Origin: CAZVJA01 sp964626885
GTDB taxonomy: Bacteria; Planctomycetota; Planctomycetia; Planctomycetales; Planctomycetaceae
NCBI GenBank assembly: GCA_964626885.1
Contig: CAZVJA010000082.1
Coordinates: forward strand, 1 to 20,989
Length of the DNA stretch: 20,989 nt
Direction: 5' to 3'
In this document: positions 7,657-14,570 of the stretch, one piece after another
Layout: every line of letters starts with the position of its first letter
How positions within the stretch are numbered: position 1 is the stretch's first letter
Program-made: the position numbers and the translations under genes
Notes under the pieces: model-generated
Told to the model about the DNA's origin: nothing
Databases searched by the model: none
The model's input: only the letters and a program-made list of their open reading frames with translations

Positions 7657-8196
7657 TCAGCCGACTGCATTCAGCACTTTTAACATCGCACGGCAAAATT
7701 CCGGCAGGTCGGCCGGCTTGCGGCTGGAGACGAAGTGCCGGTCGACGACCACCGGCGCGTCTTCCCAAATCGCTCCCGCATTGATCAGGTCGTCTTTGAT
7801 TCCCGGCGATCCGGTGACGCGTACCCCTTGATAAACCTTCGCGGAGATTGGGATCCACCCGCCGTGACAGATCGCCGCAACGAGCTTGCCGGCGGTCGCA
7901 AACGAACGCACCAGTTCTAACACGTGCGGATCACGGCGGATTTTGTCGGGCATCCAGCCGCCGGGACAGACGACGCCGTCAAAGTCGGTCGCTTCCATGT
8001 CGGCGGTCATCGCGTCCGAAACGCACGGGTAGCCATGCTTGCCGGAATAGGTCACTCCTTCCTCCGGTCCCGCGACGGTGACATGCACGCCGGCTTCTTC
8101 CAGCCGGAGCTTCGGGTACCAGAGCTCCAAATCTTCATAATCGTCGCCGACGAAGATCAGCACCCGTTTGGCATCGAGAGTTCGCGAAGAAGTCAT
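7657..8196 (-). CDS. DJ-1/PfpI family protein (type 1 glutamine amidotransferase-like)
   Basis: This 179-residue cytoplasmic protein spans a whole PfpI/YhbO domain. It opens with the beta strand RVLIFVGDDYEDLEL, which contains the Glu (E21) that pairs with the nucleophile. DGVVCPGGWMPD follows, and then the nucleophile elbow LVAAICHGGW with Cys110-His111. The end (VVVDRHFVSSRKPADLPEF) matches the family's DG-x-x-(V/I)TSR-x-P-x-DLP-x-F pattern with local variation. Family members have been described as proteases, glyoxalases/deglycases and stress proteins, so the reaction here is open. It is a single gene, convergent with the aldolase and divergent from the DUF1501 gene. ATG 8196 has no strong Shine-Dalgarno sequence, but the length fits the family. 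Confidence 0.93.
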   Translation of the reverse strand: MTSSRTLDAKRVLIFVGDDYEDLELWYPKLRLEEAGVHVTVAGPEEGVTYSGKHGYPCVSDAMTADMEATDFDGVVCPGGWMPDKIRRDPHVLELVRSFATAGKLVAAICHGGWIPISAKVYQGVRVTGSPGIKDDLINAGAIWEDAPVVVDRHFVSSRKPADLPEFCRAMLKVLNAVG

Positions 8197-8570
8197 GGGA
8201 AATGTCTCAGTGGTTCAAGTCACGGCATTGCAAAGCATACGAACTCGCAGGCCCGTCCGGCGTCAATGCGATATCAGTCAACCGTGAGAATATCCGATCC
8301 TGCCCCGAGTGCAACCAGGCACATCCCTGCGATGTTCTGGGGCGACCTCAGTACAGAGACCGACGTGGATAACGGTCGGGCGCCGGTGTATACTAACCAA
8401 GTCTGAGGATGAAGTGTCGCACACCATGTTCACGCCATATTGGAACATGATCGTGTTGTTTCCCGTTTGCAGCCGAAATTCCATCCGCAAGTTTTAGCAG
8501 CAACAGCAGGTCTCACCAGCCGACCCGCCGCAAACTTTCCCCCTGTTTGCCGTTCCTCCAGGAGCCCGGC
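8197..8570. promoter_or_regulatory. Divergent intergenic region with an inverted repeat
   Basis: This 374-bp region separates the DJ-1 gene and the DUF1501 gene, so promoters for both should be here. I see no good sigma-70 pair. One dyad stands out: CATGTTC (8425-8431) and GAACATG (8443-8449), perfect 7-bp arms with an 11-nt spacer, a spacing compatible with a dimeric regulator on two adjacent major grooves. The short open frames across this region have no family features and I do not call them genes. Confidence 0.35.
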
Positions 8571-9962
8571 ATGTCCAACCGCCAAAGCGACCCCCTGAAC
8601 GCGGTCACGGGTCTTGTTTCACACCCGACAAGTCGCCGGCGGCTGCTGCAGGTTGGCGGACTCGGTCTGTTCGGACTTGATCTGCCGCGGATCCTGCGAG
8701 CCGAATCGAGCGCGACGTCGGCGGGCGGCACGGTAAAGAACCGCATCAAGTCGTGCATCCTGGTGTTCCATTACGGTGGGCCGAGTCACATCGACACCGT
8801 CGACATGAAGCCGAGCGCCCCAGCCGAAGTGCGGGGAGAGTTTTCGTCGATCGCGACGTCGGCTCCCGGCATCAACATCTGCGAGCATATGCCGCACATG
8901 GCCAAGGTGATGCATCACTTCGCCATCGTGCGGAGCATGCACCACCCGATGCGCAATCATAACGCGGCTGCTGTCGAGGCACTCTGCGGCCGCACGCCGT
9001 TGGGTGGGGACCAGGAACTGCTGGCCGACGACGCGCAAGCCTTTCCCTGTTTCGGCTCGGTACTGAGCTACCTCAACCGGAACGACCCCCGCAAGCTGCA
9101 ACATGTTGCGCTCCCCTACACGATTTACAACGTCGTGCAGTTGCCGGGGCAAACCGCAGGATTCCTCGGTTCCCCTTTCGAGCGGTTCCAGGTCGAAAGC
9201 GATCCGAACTCGCCGCAGTTCAATGTCTCTTCGTTGAAGCTGCCGGACGACGTGCCGAACGGCCGGCTCGACCGCCGCAAGTCACTCTTGGGGGTCATCG
9301 AAAAGCAACCCGCCGCGACGGATGAAAACAGCCGCCCGCTGCGCGAGTTCTACTCGAAGGCGTTCGACCTGCTTGCGTCGGAAGAAGTACGGGTTGCGCT
9401 CGATATCTCGCGCGAAGAGGCCGGCGTGCGCGAACGGTATGGGCGGAACCTGTTGGGACAGAGTCTGCTCCTGGCGCGGCGGCTGGTGGAATCGGGCGTG
9501 CGGTTCGTCACCGTCTTCGACGGGCAGCACAACGGGCAAGATGCCAACTGGGACAGCCACCAGCTGGTCTTCCCACGACATCGCGATCATCTCCTTCCGC
9601 CCGCCGACCGCGGAGTCTCGGCACTCATCGAAGATCTCGCAGCGCGCGGACTGCTCGATTCAACACTGGTGGTGACTCTCGGCGAATTCGGCCGCACGCC
9701 GCGCATCAACGGCGCCGGCGGGCGCGACCACTGGCCCGATTGTTTCAGCGTTTTACTTGCGGGTGGCGGTGTAAAGGGGGGCAGCACCTACGGCACGAGC
9801 GACAAGATCGGTGCGTATCCGGAAAGTGACCCGGTGACCCCCGGCGATCTGGCGGCGACATTGTTCGATCGCTTCGGCGTCAACCCGACGACCGAGATTC
9901 ACGACCTTACCGGCCGCCCCTGGCGAATCGCCGACGGCAAGCCGATCGCACAGTTGTTCTGA
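8571..9962 (+). CDS. DUF1501 family protein with Tat-type leader
   Basis: This is a 463-residue protein of the DUF1501 family, which has an alkaline phosphatase/sulfatase-like fold and is very common in planctomycetes. An N-terminal twin-arginine-like leader (SRRRLLQVGGLGLFGLDL, residues 30-47) suggests export. Family landmarks are FHYGGPSHIDTVDMKP, the MHHPMRNHNAAAVEALCG region, NWDSHQ, TLGEFGRTPRING plus GGRDHWP, and a C-terminal TGRPWRIADGKPI. ATG 8571 is chosen because AGGAG (8560-8564) lies 6 nt upstream; an in-frame TTG at 8547 is less likely. The gene is not next to a DUF1549/DUF1553 partner here, unlike the second copy at the right end of the window. The substrate is unknown; a role in handling sulfated or phosphorylated polymers is inferred from the fold only. 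Confidence 0.93.
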   Translation: MSNRQSDPLNAVTGLVSHPTSRRRLLQVGGLGLFGLDLPRILRAESSATSAGGTVKNRIKSCILVFHYGGPSHIDTVDMKPSAPAEVRGEFSSIATSAPGINICEHMPHMAKVMHHFAIVRSMHHPMRNHNAAAVEALCGRTPLGGDQELLADDAQAFPCFGSVLSYLNRNDPRKLQHVALPYTIYNVVQLPGQTAGFLGSPFERFQVESDPNSPQFNVSSLKLPDDVPNGRLDRRKSLLGVIEKQPAATDENSRPLREFYSKAFDLLASEEVRVALDISREEAGVRERYGRNLLGQSLLLARRLVESGVRFVTVFDGQHNGQDANWDSHQLVFPRHRDHLLPPADRGVSALIEDLAARGLLDSTLVVTLGEFGRTPRINGAGGRDHWPDCFSVLLAGGGVKGGSTYGTSDKIGAYPESDPVTPGDLAATLFDRFGVNPTTEIHDLTGRPWRIADGKPIAQLF

Positions 9963-10182
9963 TGGGGAATCCTCCTCCGGCTCTCGCATCCGGAAGCAAG
10001 TTACGGAATATTTTTGCGGACAGGCTCTTCGCATTGTGACCTTCAGATTTCTAGCGTTCGTGACATGATGCAGCGGCAGGCGTTGAAAGCCCGTCCCCTG
10101 TCGCCTACGCTGGAGAGAGAAATCCCTCGCGAGGCACGAGTAATTATGAATCCCCAGCGAGTTCCTGCTCAATTTCGAGTGC

Positions 10183-10319
10183 CACCATCGGCTTGCCCCG
10201 TAGTGCCGACGTGCCAAGCAACCGCGCTGGGTGCCACTGCTGGCTTGTCCAGCAGTGCCGAAAGTCCTGCAACAAGGACTCATTCTACACGCTGGATTCC
10301 AATGCCGGCTTGCCCGGCA
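10183..10319. repeat. Three tandem copies of a palindromic CTTGY-loop repeat
   Basis: Copy 2 is a perfect 9-bp palindrome, CACTGCTGG-cttgt-CCAGCAGTG (10235-10257), flanked on both sides by GTGCC-like bases. Copy 3 is TGCCGG-cttgc-CCGGCA (10303-10319). Copy 1 (10183-10205) has the same layout and loop (caccatcgg-cttgc-cccgtagtg) with degenerate arms. Loop centres lie 52 and 65 bp apart. From memory, near-identical palindromes (CACTGCTGG...CCAGCAGTG) are scattered through planctomycete genomes, like the REP elements of enterobacteria. The cluster lies directly before, and reaches into, the start of the lipoprotein-like gene. Confidence 0.7.
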
Positions 10320-11600
10320 GCGCCGTCGAGACGCGCTTCACTGTCAGTCGGTATCGCCTTACTGCTGCTGACGACCACACTCGTCGGCACGCTTGCCGCC
10401 TGTTCGGTGCCGGTGTTCCGGTACGCTCTCGAAAAATGGCCATCCGATCCGTATGAGCTGGTGATCTTTCACAAAGGGGGCTTACCAGCCGATCTCCAGT
10501 CGATTGTCGAGCGGTTGCGTGACGACAAGCATCCCGCCGGGCGGCAATTCACCAACCTTCACATCCGAACCGTTGATCTCACAAACGATCCGCCGGAAGA
10601 TCTCGCCCCGCTCTGGAAAGAGCAACAGGAAGCCGCGCTGCCGTGGCTGGTCGTGCGATATCCGCTGACACATCGCATTCCGAGCGCATGGGCCGGACCG
10701 TTCACGCCGGAAGCTGTCACCCAACTGCTCGACTCCCCAGCACGGCAAGAGATGGCGAAGCGCGTCCTAAAGGGGCAGACCGGCGTTTGGCTCTTTCTAG
10801 AGAGCGGCGACAAAGCAGCGGACGAGGCCGCTTTCAAGACACTGCAAGCCGGCCTCGCAAAATCGCAGAGCAAACTCACTTTACCGGAGATCAAGGCCGA
10901 GGACATCCGTGAGGGACTTGTCTCCATTGATCCGACGGAGTTGCGCATCGAATTCTCTTCTATCCGTCTGTCGAGTGACAATCCCGCCGAGAAGATGCTG
11001 ATCGAAATGCTCCTCGGCAGTGAAGAGGATCTTCGCGACCTCCACAAGCCGATGACCTTCCCAGTCTTCGGCCGCGGCCGCGTGTTGTATGCCCTCGTCG
11101 GCGATGGAATCAGCGAGGAGATGGTCGGCGAGGCGTGCAAGACGCTCGTCGGCGAGTGCACGTGCCAGATCAAGGAGCAGAACCCGGGAATCGATTTGTT
11201 GATGGCGATCGACTGGCAGAATCTCGTGCAGCCGAAATTCAATGAAAAGCCGCTGCCGCCGCTGGTCGGCGTATCGAGCCTGCTGGGAGAAGGGAAGAAC
11301 CCCGCCGATTTGAAAGAGAACGCAACGACCGAGCGCAAATCGCCTGAAGGGAAAACGAACGTTGACGACGCCGTCGCGAGCGTTTCCAAAAAAGATGTCG
11401 CCGCTGAATCCGAAACGTCGCCACCTACAGAGTCGGGGAGCGTGACCCCGACGGCAAGGAACTCAACCAGCGCACCGCCCGCATCGGCATCGACGGAATC
11501 CGGTTCGAGCACCGTGCTGCGCAGCACGCTGCTCACGGCGGGGGCGATTGTCATCTCCGTCTTCGTCGCGAGCCTGTTTCTCCTGAGGAACAAAGCATGA
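10302..11600 (+). CDS. Lipoprotein-like membrane-anchored protein of an ABC (MacB-type) gene set
   Basis: I do not recognise a named family. From ATG 10302 the protein has 432 residues. It has a short basic start, a hydrophobic stretch IALLLLTTTLVG and a lipobox-like LAAC (Cys34) followed by SVPVFRYALEKW, so the N-terminus is probably lipidated or membrane-anchored. The body (about 35-330) is soluble and exported. A Ser/Thr/Pro-rich linker (about 340-400) leads to a second hydrophobic segment near the C-terminus (AGAIVISVFVASLFLL). The frame is open back to 10014, and ATG 10146 is an alternative start. That would translate the palindromic repeats and put 52 Cys/Pro-rich residues before the signal, so I prefer 10302. 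Its stop overlaps the next ATG (ATGA), coupling it to the FtsX-type permease. It may be that transporter's envelope partner, but it shows no MacA/HlyD-like features. Confidence 0.75.
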   Translation: MPACPAAPSRRASLSVGIALLLLTTTLVGTLAACSVPVFRYALEKWPSDPYELVIFHKGGLPADLQSIVERLRDDKHPAGRQFTNLHIRTVDLTNDPPEDLAPLWKEQQEAALPWLVVRYPLTHRIPSAWAGPFTPEAVTQLLDSPARQEMAKRVLKGQTGVWLFLESGDKAADEAAFKTLQAGLAKSQSKLTLPEIKAEDIREGLVSIDPTELRIEFSSIRLSSDNPAEKMLIEMLLGSEEDLRDLHKPMTFPVFGRGRVLYALVGDGISEEMVGEACKTLVGECTCQIKEQNPGIDLLMAIDWQNLVQPKFNEKPLPPLVGVSSLLGEGKNPADLKENATTERKSPEGKTNVDDAVASVSKKDVAAESETSPPTESGSVTPTARNSTSAPPASASTESGSSTVLRSTLLTAGAIVISVFVASLFLLRNKA

Positions 11601-12946
11601 ACATCTGGCGGCTGGTGCTGCGGGAGATCGCGCACCGTAAATGGAATTTCGTGCTGGGCCTGCTTTCCGTCTCGGCGGCGGTGGGGTGTCTTGTCGCGGC
11701 GTTGACGGTGCTGCAGGCCCATGAACTGCGGACCGACGAAATCCTCGCCGATACGCAGCAGGAAGTGGAGACGAAAATCGCCGCCAAAGAGAAGGACGTC
11801 TCCGAAGCCGGAGCGAAGCTGCAGGACGCGATGCGCGTCATCACCAAGGGGCTCGGCTTCAACATTTTCGTGCTGCCGCAGGACCAGGACCCCAGCGAAC
11901 TCGATGTCGAGGGAACGCTCAGCAAGACAATGCCGGAAGAATTCGTCGACAAGCTGGCGAGTTCGAATATCGTCACCATCAATCATCTGCTGCCGCAGGT
12001 CGTCCGCAAAGTTGAGTGGCCGGAGAAGAAGCGAACAGTGATCCTCACCGGCACCCGGGGCGAAGTTCCTCTGGTCCACCGCAGTGATGAAAAGAAGCCA
12101 CTCCAGGAACAGGTTCCCGCCGGGCAGATGGTGGTGGGATTTCAACTGCATAAGCAACTCGGATTGAAGAAGGGGGAACAGGTGAAGTTCATGGGAAAGG
12201 ATTTCACCGTCGCCAGCTTGAATCCCGAGCGGGGGACTGTCGATGACAGCACCCTCTGGATCAACCTGCGGGAAGCGCAGGAGTTGTTGCACCTCGAAAA
12301 CCTGGTGAACGTGATTCAGGCGCTCGAATGCAACTGCGCCGCGAAGGACCGGGTCGGTCAGATCCGCGCCGACATCGCGAAGGTGCTGCCGGGAACGCAA
12401 GTCCGCGAAATCGGCCCGCCGGCGCTCGCCCGGGCCGAAGCCCGCAACAAAGCCAAGGAAACCGCCGAGACGGATCTCGCGAGAGAGAAACAGGCAGGGA
12501 CCGAACTGCTCACGCAGCAGCAGCAGGGGCGATCGATGCTCAAGCAGCAACGAGAACGTTTCGCCGCGGTGCTTGTGCCGCTGGTCATCACCGGCTGTGC
12601 GGTGTGGATCGGGCTGCTCGCCTTCGCGAACGTTAAACAGCGCGGTGCGGAGATCGGCATTCTGCGGGCGATCGGCCTGCGGTCGGTGCAGATTCTCGGC
12701 ATCTTTCTCGGCAAGGCGCTGTGCATCGGGCTGGCGGGGGGCATCGTGGGTTATGGCGTCGGATTTGTGATTGGACTGCAATACGGCGATCTGTCATCGG
12801 CGGCCGACGCGGGGCAACGGTTGTTTGCGCCACAGCTTGTGCTGCTGGCGATTGTGATGGCTCCGCTCCTTTCAGGGCTGGCGAGCTGGATTCCCGCGGT
12901 ACTCGCCGCCCGGCAGGACCCGGCTGTCGTGCTGCAAGGAGAATGA
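11597..12946 (+). CDS. MacB/FtsX-type ABC transporter permease with coiled-coil insert
   Basis: This 449-residue inner-membrane protein has the four-helix MacB/LolC layout. TM1 lies at about 17-40, followed by a large periplasmic domain (MacB_PCD-like, about 45-325) and then three TMs (about 328-351, 366-398, 413-438). The FtsX motif sequence KQRGAEIGILRAIGLRSVQI lies between TM2 and TM3, and the protein ends AARQDPAVVLQGE, as expected for this family (x-x-DP-x-x-x-L-x-x-E). An unusual Glu/Lys/Gln-rich stretch (about 275-322, ARAEARNKAKETAETDLARE onward) just before TM2 should form a coiled coil projecting from the membrane. Such permeases move or extract lipoproteins or peptides, or transmit force across the membrane, rather than forming a pore. 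It overlaps both neighbours by ATGA, so the three genes are one translational unit. Confidence 0.92.
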   Translation: MNIWRLVLREIAHRKWNFVLGLLSVSAAVGCLVAALTVLQAHELRTDEILADTQQEVETKIAAKEKDVSEAGAKLQDAMRVITKGLGFNIFVLPQDQDPSELDVEGTLSKTMPEEFVDKLASSNIVTINHLLPQVVRKVEWPEKKRTVILTGTRGEVPLVHRSDEKKPLQEQVPAGQMVVGFQLHKQLGLKKGEQVKFMGKDFTVASLNPERGTVDDSTLWINLREAQELLHLENLVNVIQALECNCAAKDRVGQIRADIAKVLPGTQVREIGPPALARAEARNKAKETAETDLAREKQAGTELLTQQQQGRSMLKQQRERFAAVLVPLVITGCAVWIGLLAFANVKQRGAEIGILRAIGLRSVQILGIFLGKALCIGLAGGIVGYGVGFVIGLQYGDLSSAADAGQRLFAPQLVLLAIVMAPLLSGLASWIPAVLAARQDPAVVLQGE

Positions 12947-13592
12947 CGTCGCCGATGCTGCTCGATATCCGAAATGTCAGCAAAACCTATCGTGGCGGCG
13001 GTGGAGACGTCCGAGCACTTAACGCCGTCTCTCTTTCCGTGAACATCGGCGAATTCGTCGCTGTGCAGGGACCGAGCGGCTGCGGCAAGACGACCCTTTT
13101 GCTCATCGCCGGCGGATTGCTGTCTCCTGATGCAGGGCAAGTGCTGATCGGCGGCGAAGATCCGTATGCATTGCCCCCGGATCGCCGAGCCCGGTTCCGC
13201 GCGGCACAGATCGGGTTTGTGTTCCAGCAGTTTCATCTCGTGCCATATCTCAGTGTGCTCGACAATGTGTTGGCAGCATCGCTTGCGGGAGATCCCGCGC
13301 ATGCGCGCGAGCGGGCCAACGAACTCCTCGCGCAGTTCGGCCTCACGCACCGGGCACATCACGTACCGGGAGAGTTGAGCACCGGGGAACGGCAGCGAAC
13401 GGCGCTCGCGCGGGCGCTGTTGAACCGTCCGAAGCTGCTGTTGGCGGACGAACCGACCGGCAACCTCGACGCCGAGAATGCCGAGGTGGTGCTGAACCAC
13501 CTCAAGGAATTCTCGGCGACAGGCGGCGTGCTGCTGGTGACGCACGACACCCGCGCTGTCGGTTTTGCCCAGCGCGTGGCGAAGATGGAGCA
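12943..13592 (+). CDS. LolD/MacB-type ABC transporter ATP-binding protein (3' end in assembly gap)
   Basis: 216 residues are visible before the N block. Motifs are Walker A GPSGCGKTT (43-51), Q-loop FVFQQFHL (Q95), signature LSTGERQR (145-152, with Thr for the usual Gly), Walker B LLLADEPTGNLD (165-176) and H-loop VTHD (His201). The ADEPTGNLD form is typical of the LolD/MacB/FtsE group and fits the FtsX-type permease just upstream. Only about 10-20 C-terminal residues should be missing. The start may be ATG 12943 (overlapping the permease stop) or ATG 12955. AAGGAG at 12936-12941 is 1 nt from the first and 13 nt from the second, so neither spacing is ideal. It is the last + strand gene before the gap. 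Confidence 0.92.
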
Positions 13593-13692
13593 NNNNNNNN
13601 NNNNNNNNNNNNNNNNNNNNNNNNNNNNNNNNNNNNNNNNNNNNNNNNNNNNNNNNNNNNNNNNNNNNNNNNNNNNNNNNNNNNNNNNNNNN
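13593..13692. other. Assembly gap (100 N) between convergent genes
   Basis: Exactly 100 undetermined bases hide the last residues of the LolD-type ATPase on the left and the stop of the - strand permease on the right. The real length is unknown. Whole genes could be missing, in particular a ModC/CysA-like ATPase expected downstream of the permease. Open frames that run through the N block join unrelated genes and are artefacts. Confidence 0.99.
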
Positions 13693-14570
13693 TACTTCAA
13701 CCCCCGCCCGGAGTGCCTTCCGACGGAGCTGGCATGTGCCGCGGCCCGGACTACCACAAGCACCGTGACCGCCATCGCGATCATCAAGAGCGACACCGCC
13801 ACCGCCCCCTCGATATTGCCGACGCTCAATTCGAGATGCACGCTCACCGGGAGCACTTCGGTCTTCTGGCGAGTCGATCCCGCGAAGACGAGAATTGGAC
13901 CGAATTCGCCGAGTGACCGCGCCCACGCGAGCGTCGCGGCGGTCAGCAGTCCGTAGCGTGCCTCGGGGAGCACCACCATCCAGAACGCCTGACTGCGGCT
14001 GCAACCGAGCGTGAGAGCGACCTGTTCCTGCCTTGGCGAAAGCTCGTCGAACGTTCCGCGGAGCGTACGGACCGCGAACGCCGCCGCCACCGCGAACTGC
14101 GCGAGAATTACCGCCGGCACGTGAAACGCGATGTGCAGCCAGTCATCGAGGGCACGCAGCGGAGTTTGGCGAAAGAGAATCAACAGACAAAGTCCGATCA
14201 CCAGCGGCGGCAGCACAATCGGTATATCGAGGATCGCGTCGATCAGATTCTTGCCGCGGAACTCGACCCGCGAGAGAAGGTACGCGATCGGCACCGCCAC
14301 CCACAGCGAAAGAATTGTGGTCACGGTGCAGGAAATCAAACTGAGGCGGATCGAATATCGGATGTTTTCATCGCGCAGAATCCTGAGAAAGTCCCCCGGC
14401 GTGGCGAACGACATGTCCGCCAGGAGCATCGCCAGAATCAGCACGATGTAGCATCCGCCAAGCAAGCCAAGTCCGACGTAAAACGGCACGTCGCTCCGCG
14501 GGCGATAATTTGACGGGGCGGGAGGGCCGGCCGACCCTGTTGCTGAATTAGTGGCGGAGGGAGGAGCCAT
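13693..14570 (-). CDS. ModB/CysW-type ABC transporter permease (3' end at assembly gap)
   Basis: 292 residues are visible, probably the whole protein, since the last two bases before the gap are TA (the start of TAA or TAG). A Pro/Ser-rich cytoplasmic leader is followed by six hydrophobic segments. The binding-protein-dependent permease EAA loop reads QVALTLGCSRSQAFWMVVLP, and the segment FGPILVFAG after it is typical of molybdate and sulfate permeases. ATG 14570 overlaps the end of the substrate-binding protein gene by 23 bp and has GGGGAGG about 6 nt upstream, so the start is well supported. It pairs with the twin binding protein upstream. No ATPase for it is visible: the next gene downstream would fall in the gap, and the ATPase across the gap is of a different (LolD) type on the opposite strand. 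Confidence 0.9.

Noticed and set aside
8278..8497. Small open frames on both strands between the DJ-1 and DUF1501 genes
   Set aside because: They overlap each other, lack family features and Shine-Dalgarno sites, and lie in a region expected to hold promoters.
9963..10040. Intrinsic terminator after the first DUF1501 gene (TCCGG...CCGGA, then ATTTTTG)
   Set aside because: The stem has only 5 bp with a 9-nt loop, and the T-run is about 20 nt away.
10559..12781. 740-residue open frame on the - strand
   Set aside because: It lies antisense to the lipoprotein-like gene and the FtsX-type permease, both of which have clear membrane and family features; its product is Arg/Gln/His/Leu-rich without any motif. 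It is a shadow of high-GC codon use.
10302..13592. Calling the three-gene ABC unit MacA-MacB
   Set aside because: The first protein has no recognisable HlyD/MacA biotinyl-lipoyl-like or hairpin domain, and ATPase and permease are separate proteins, whereas MacB is a fusion.
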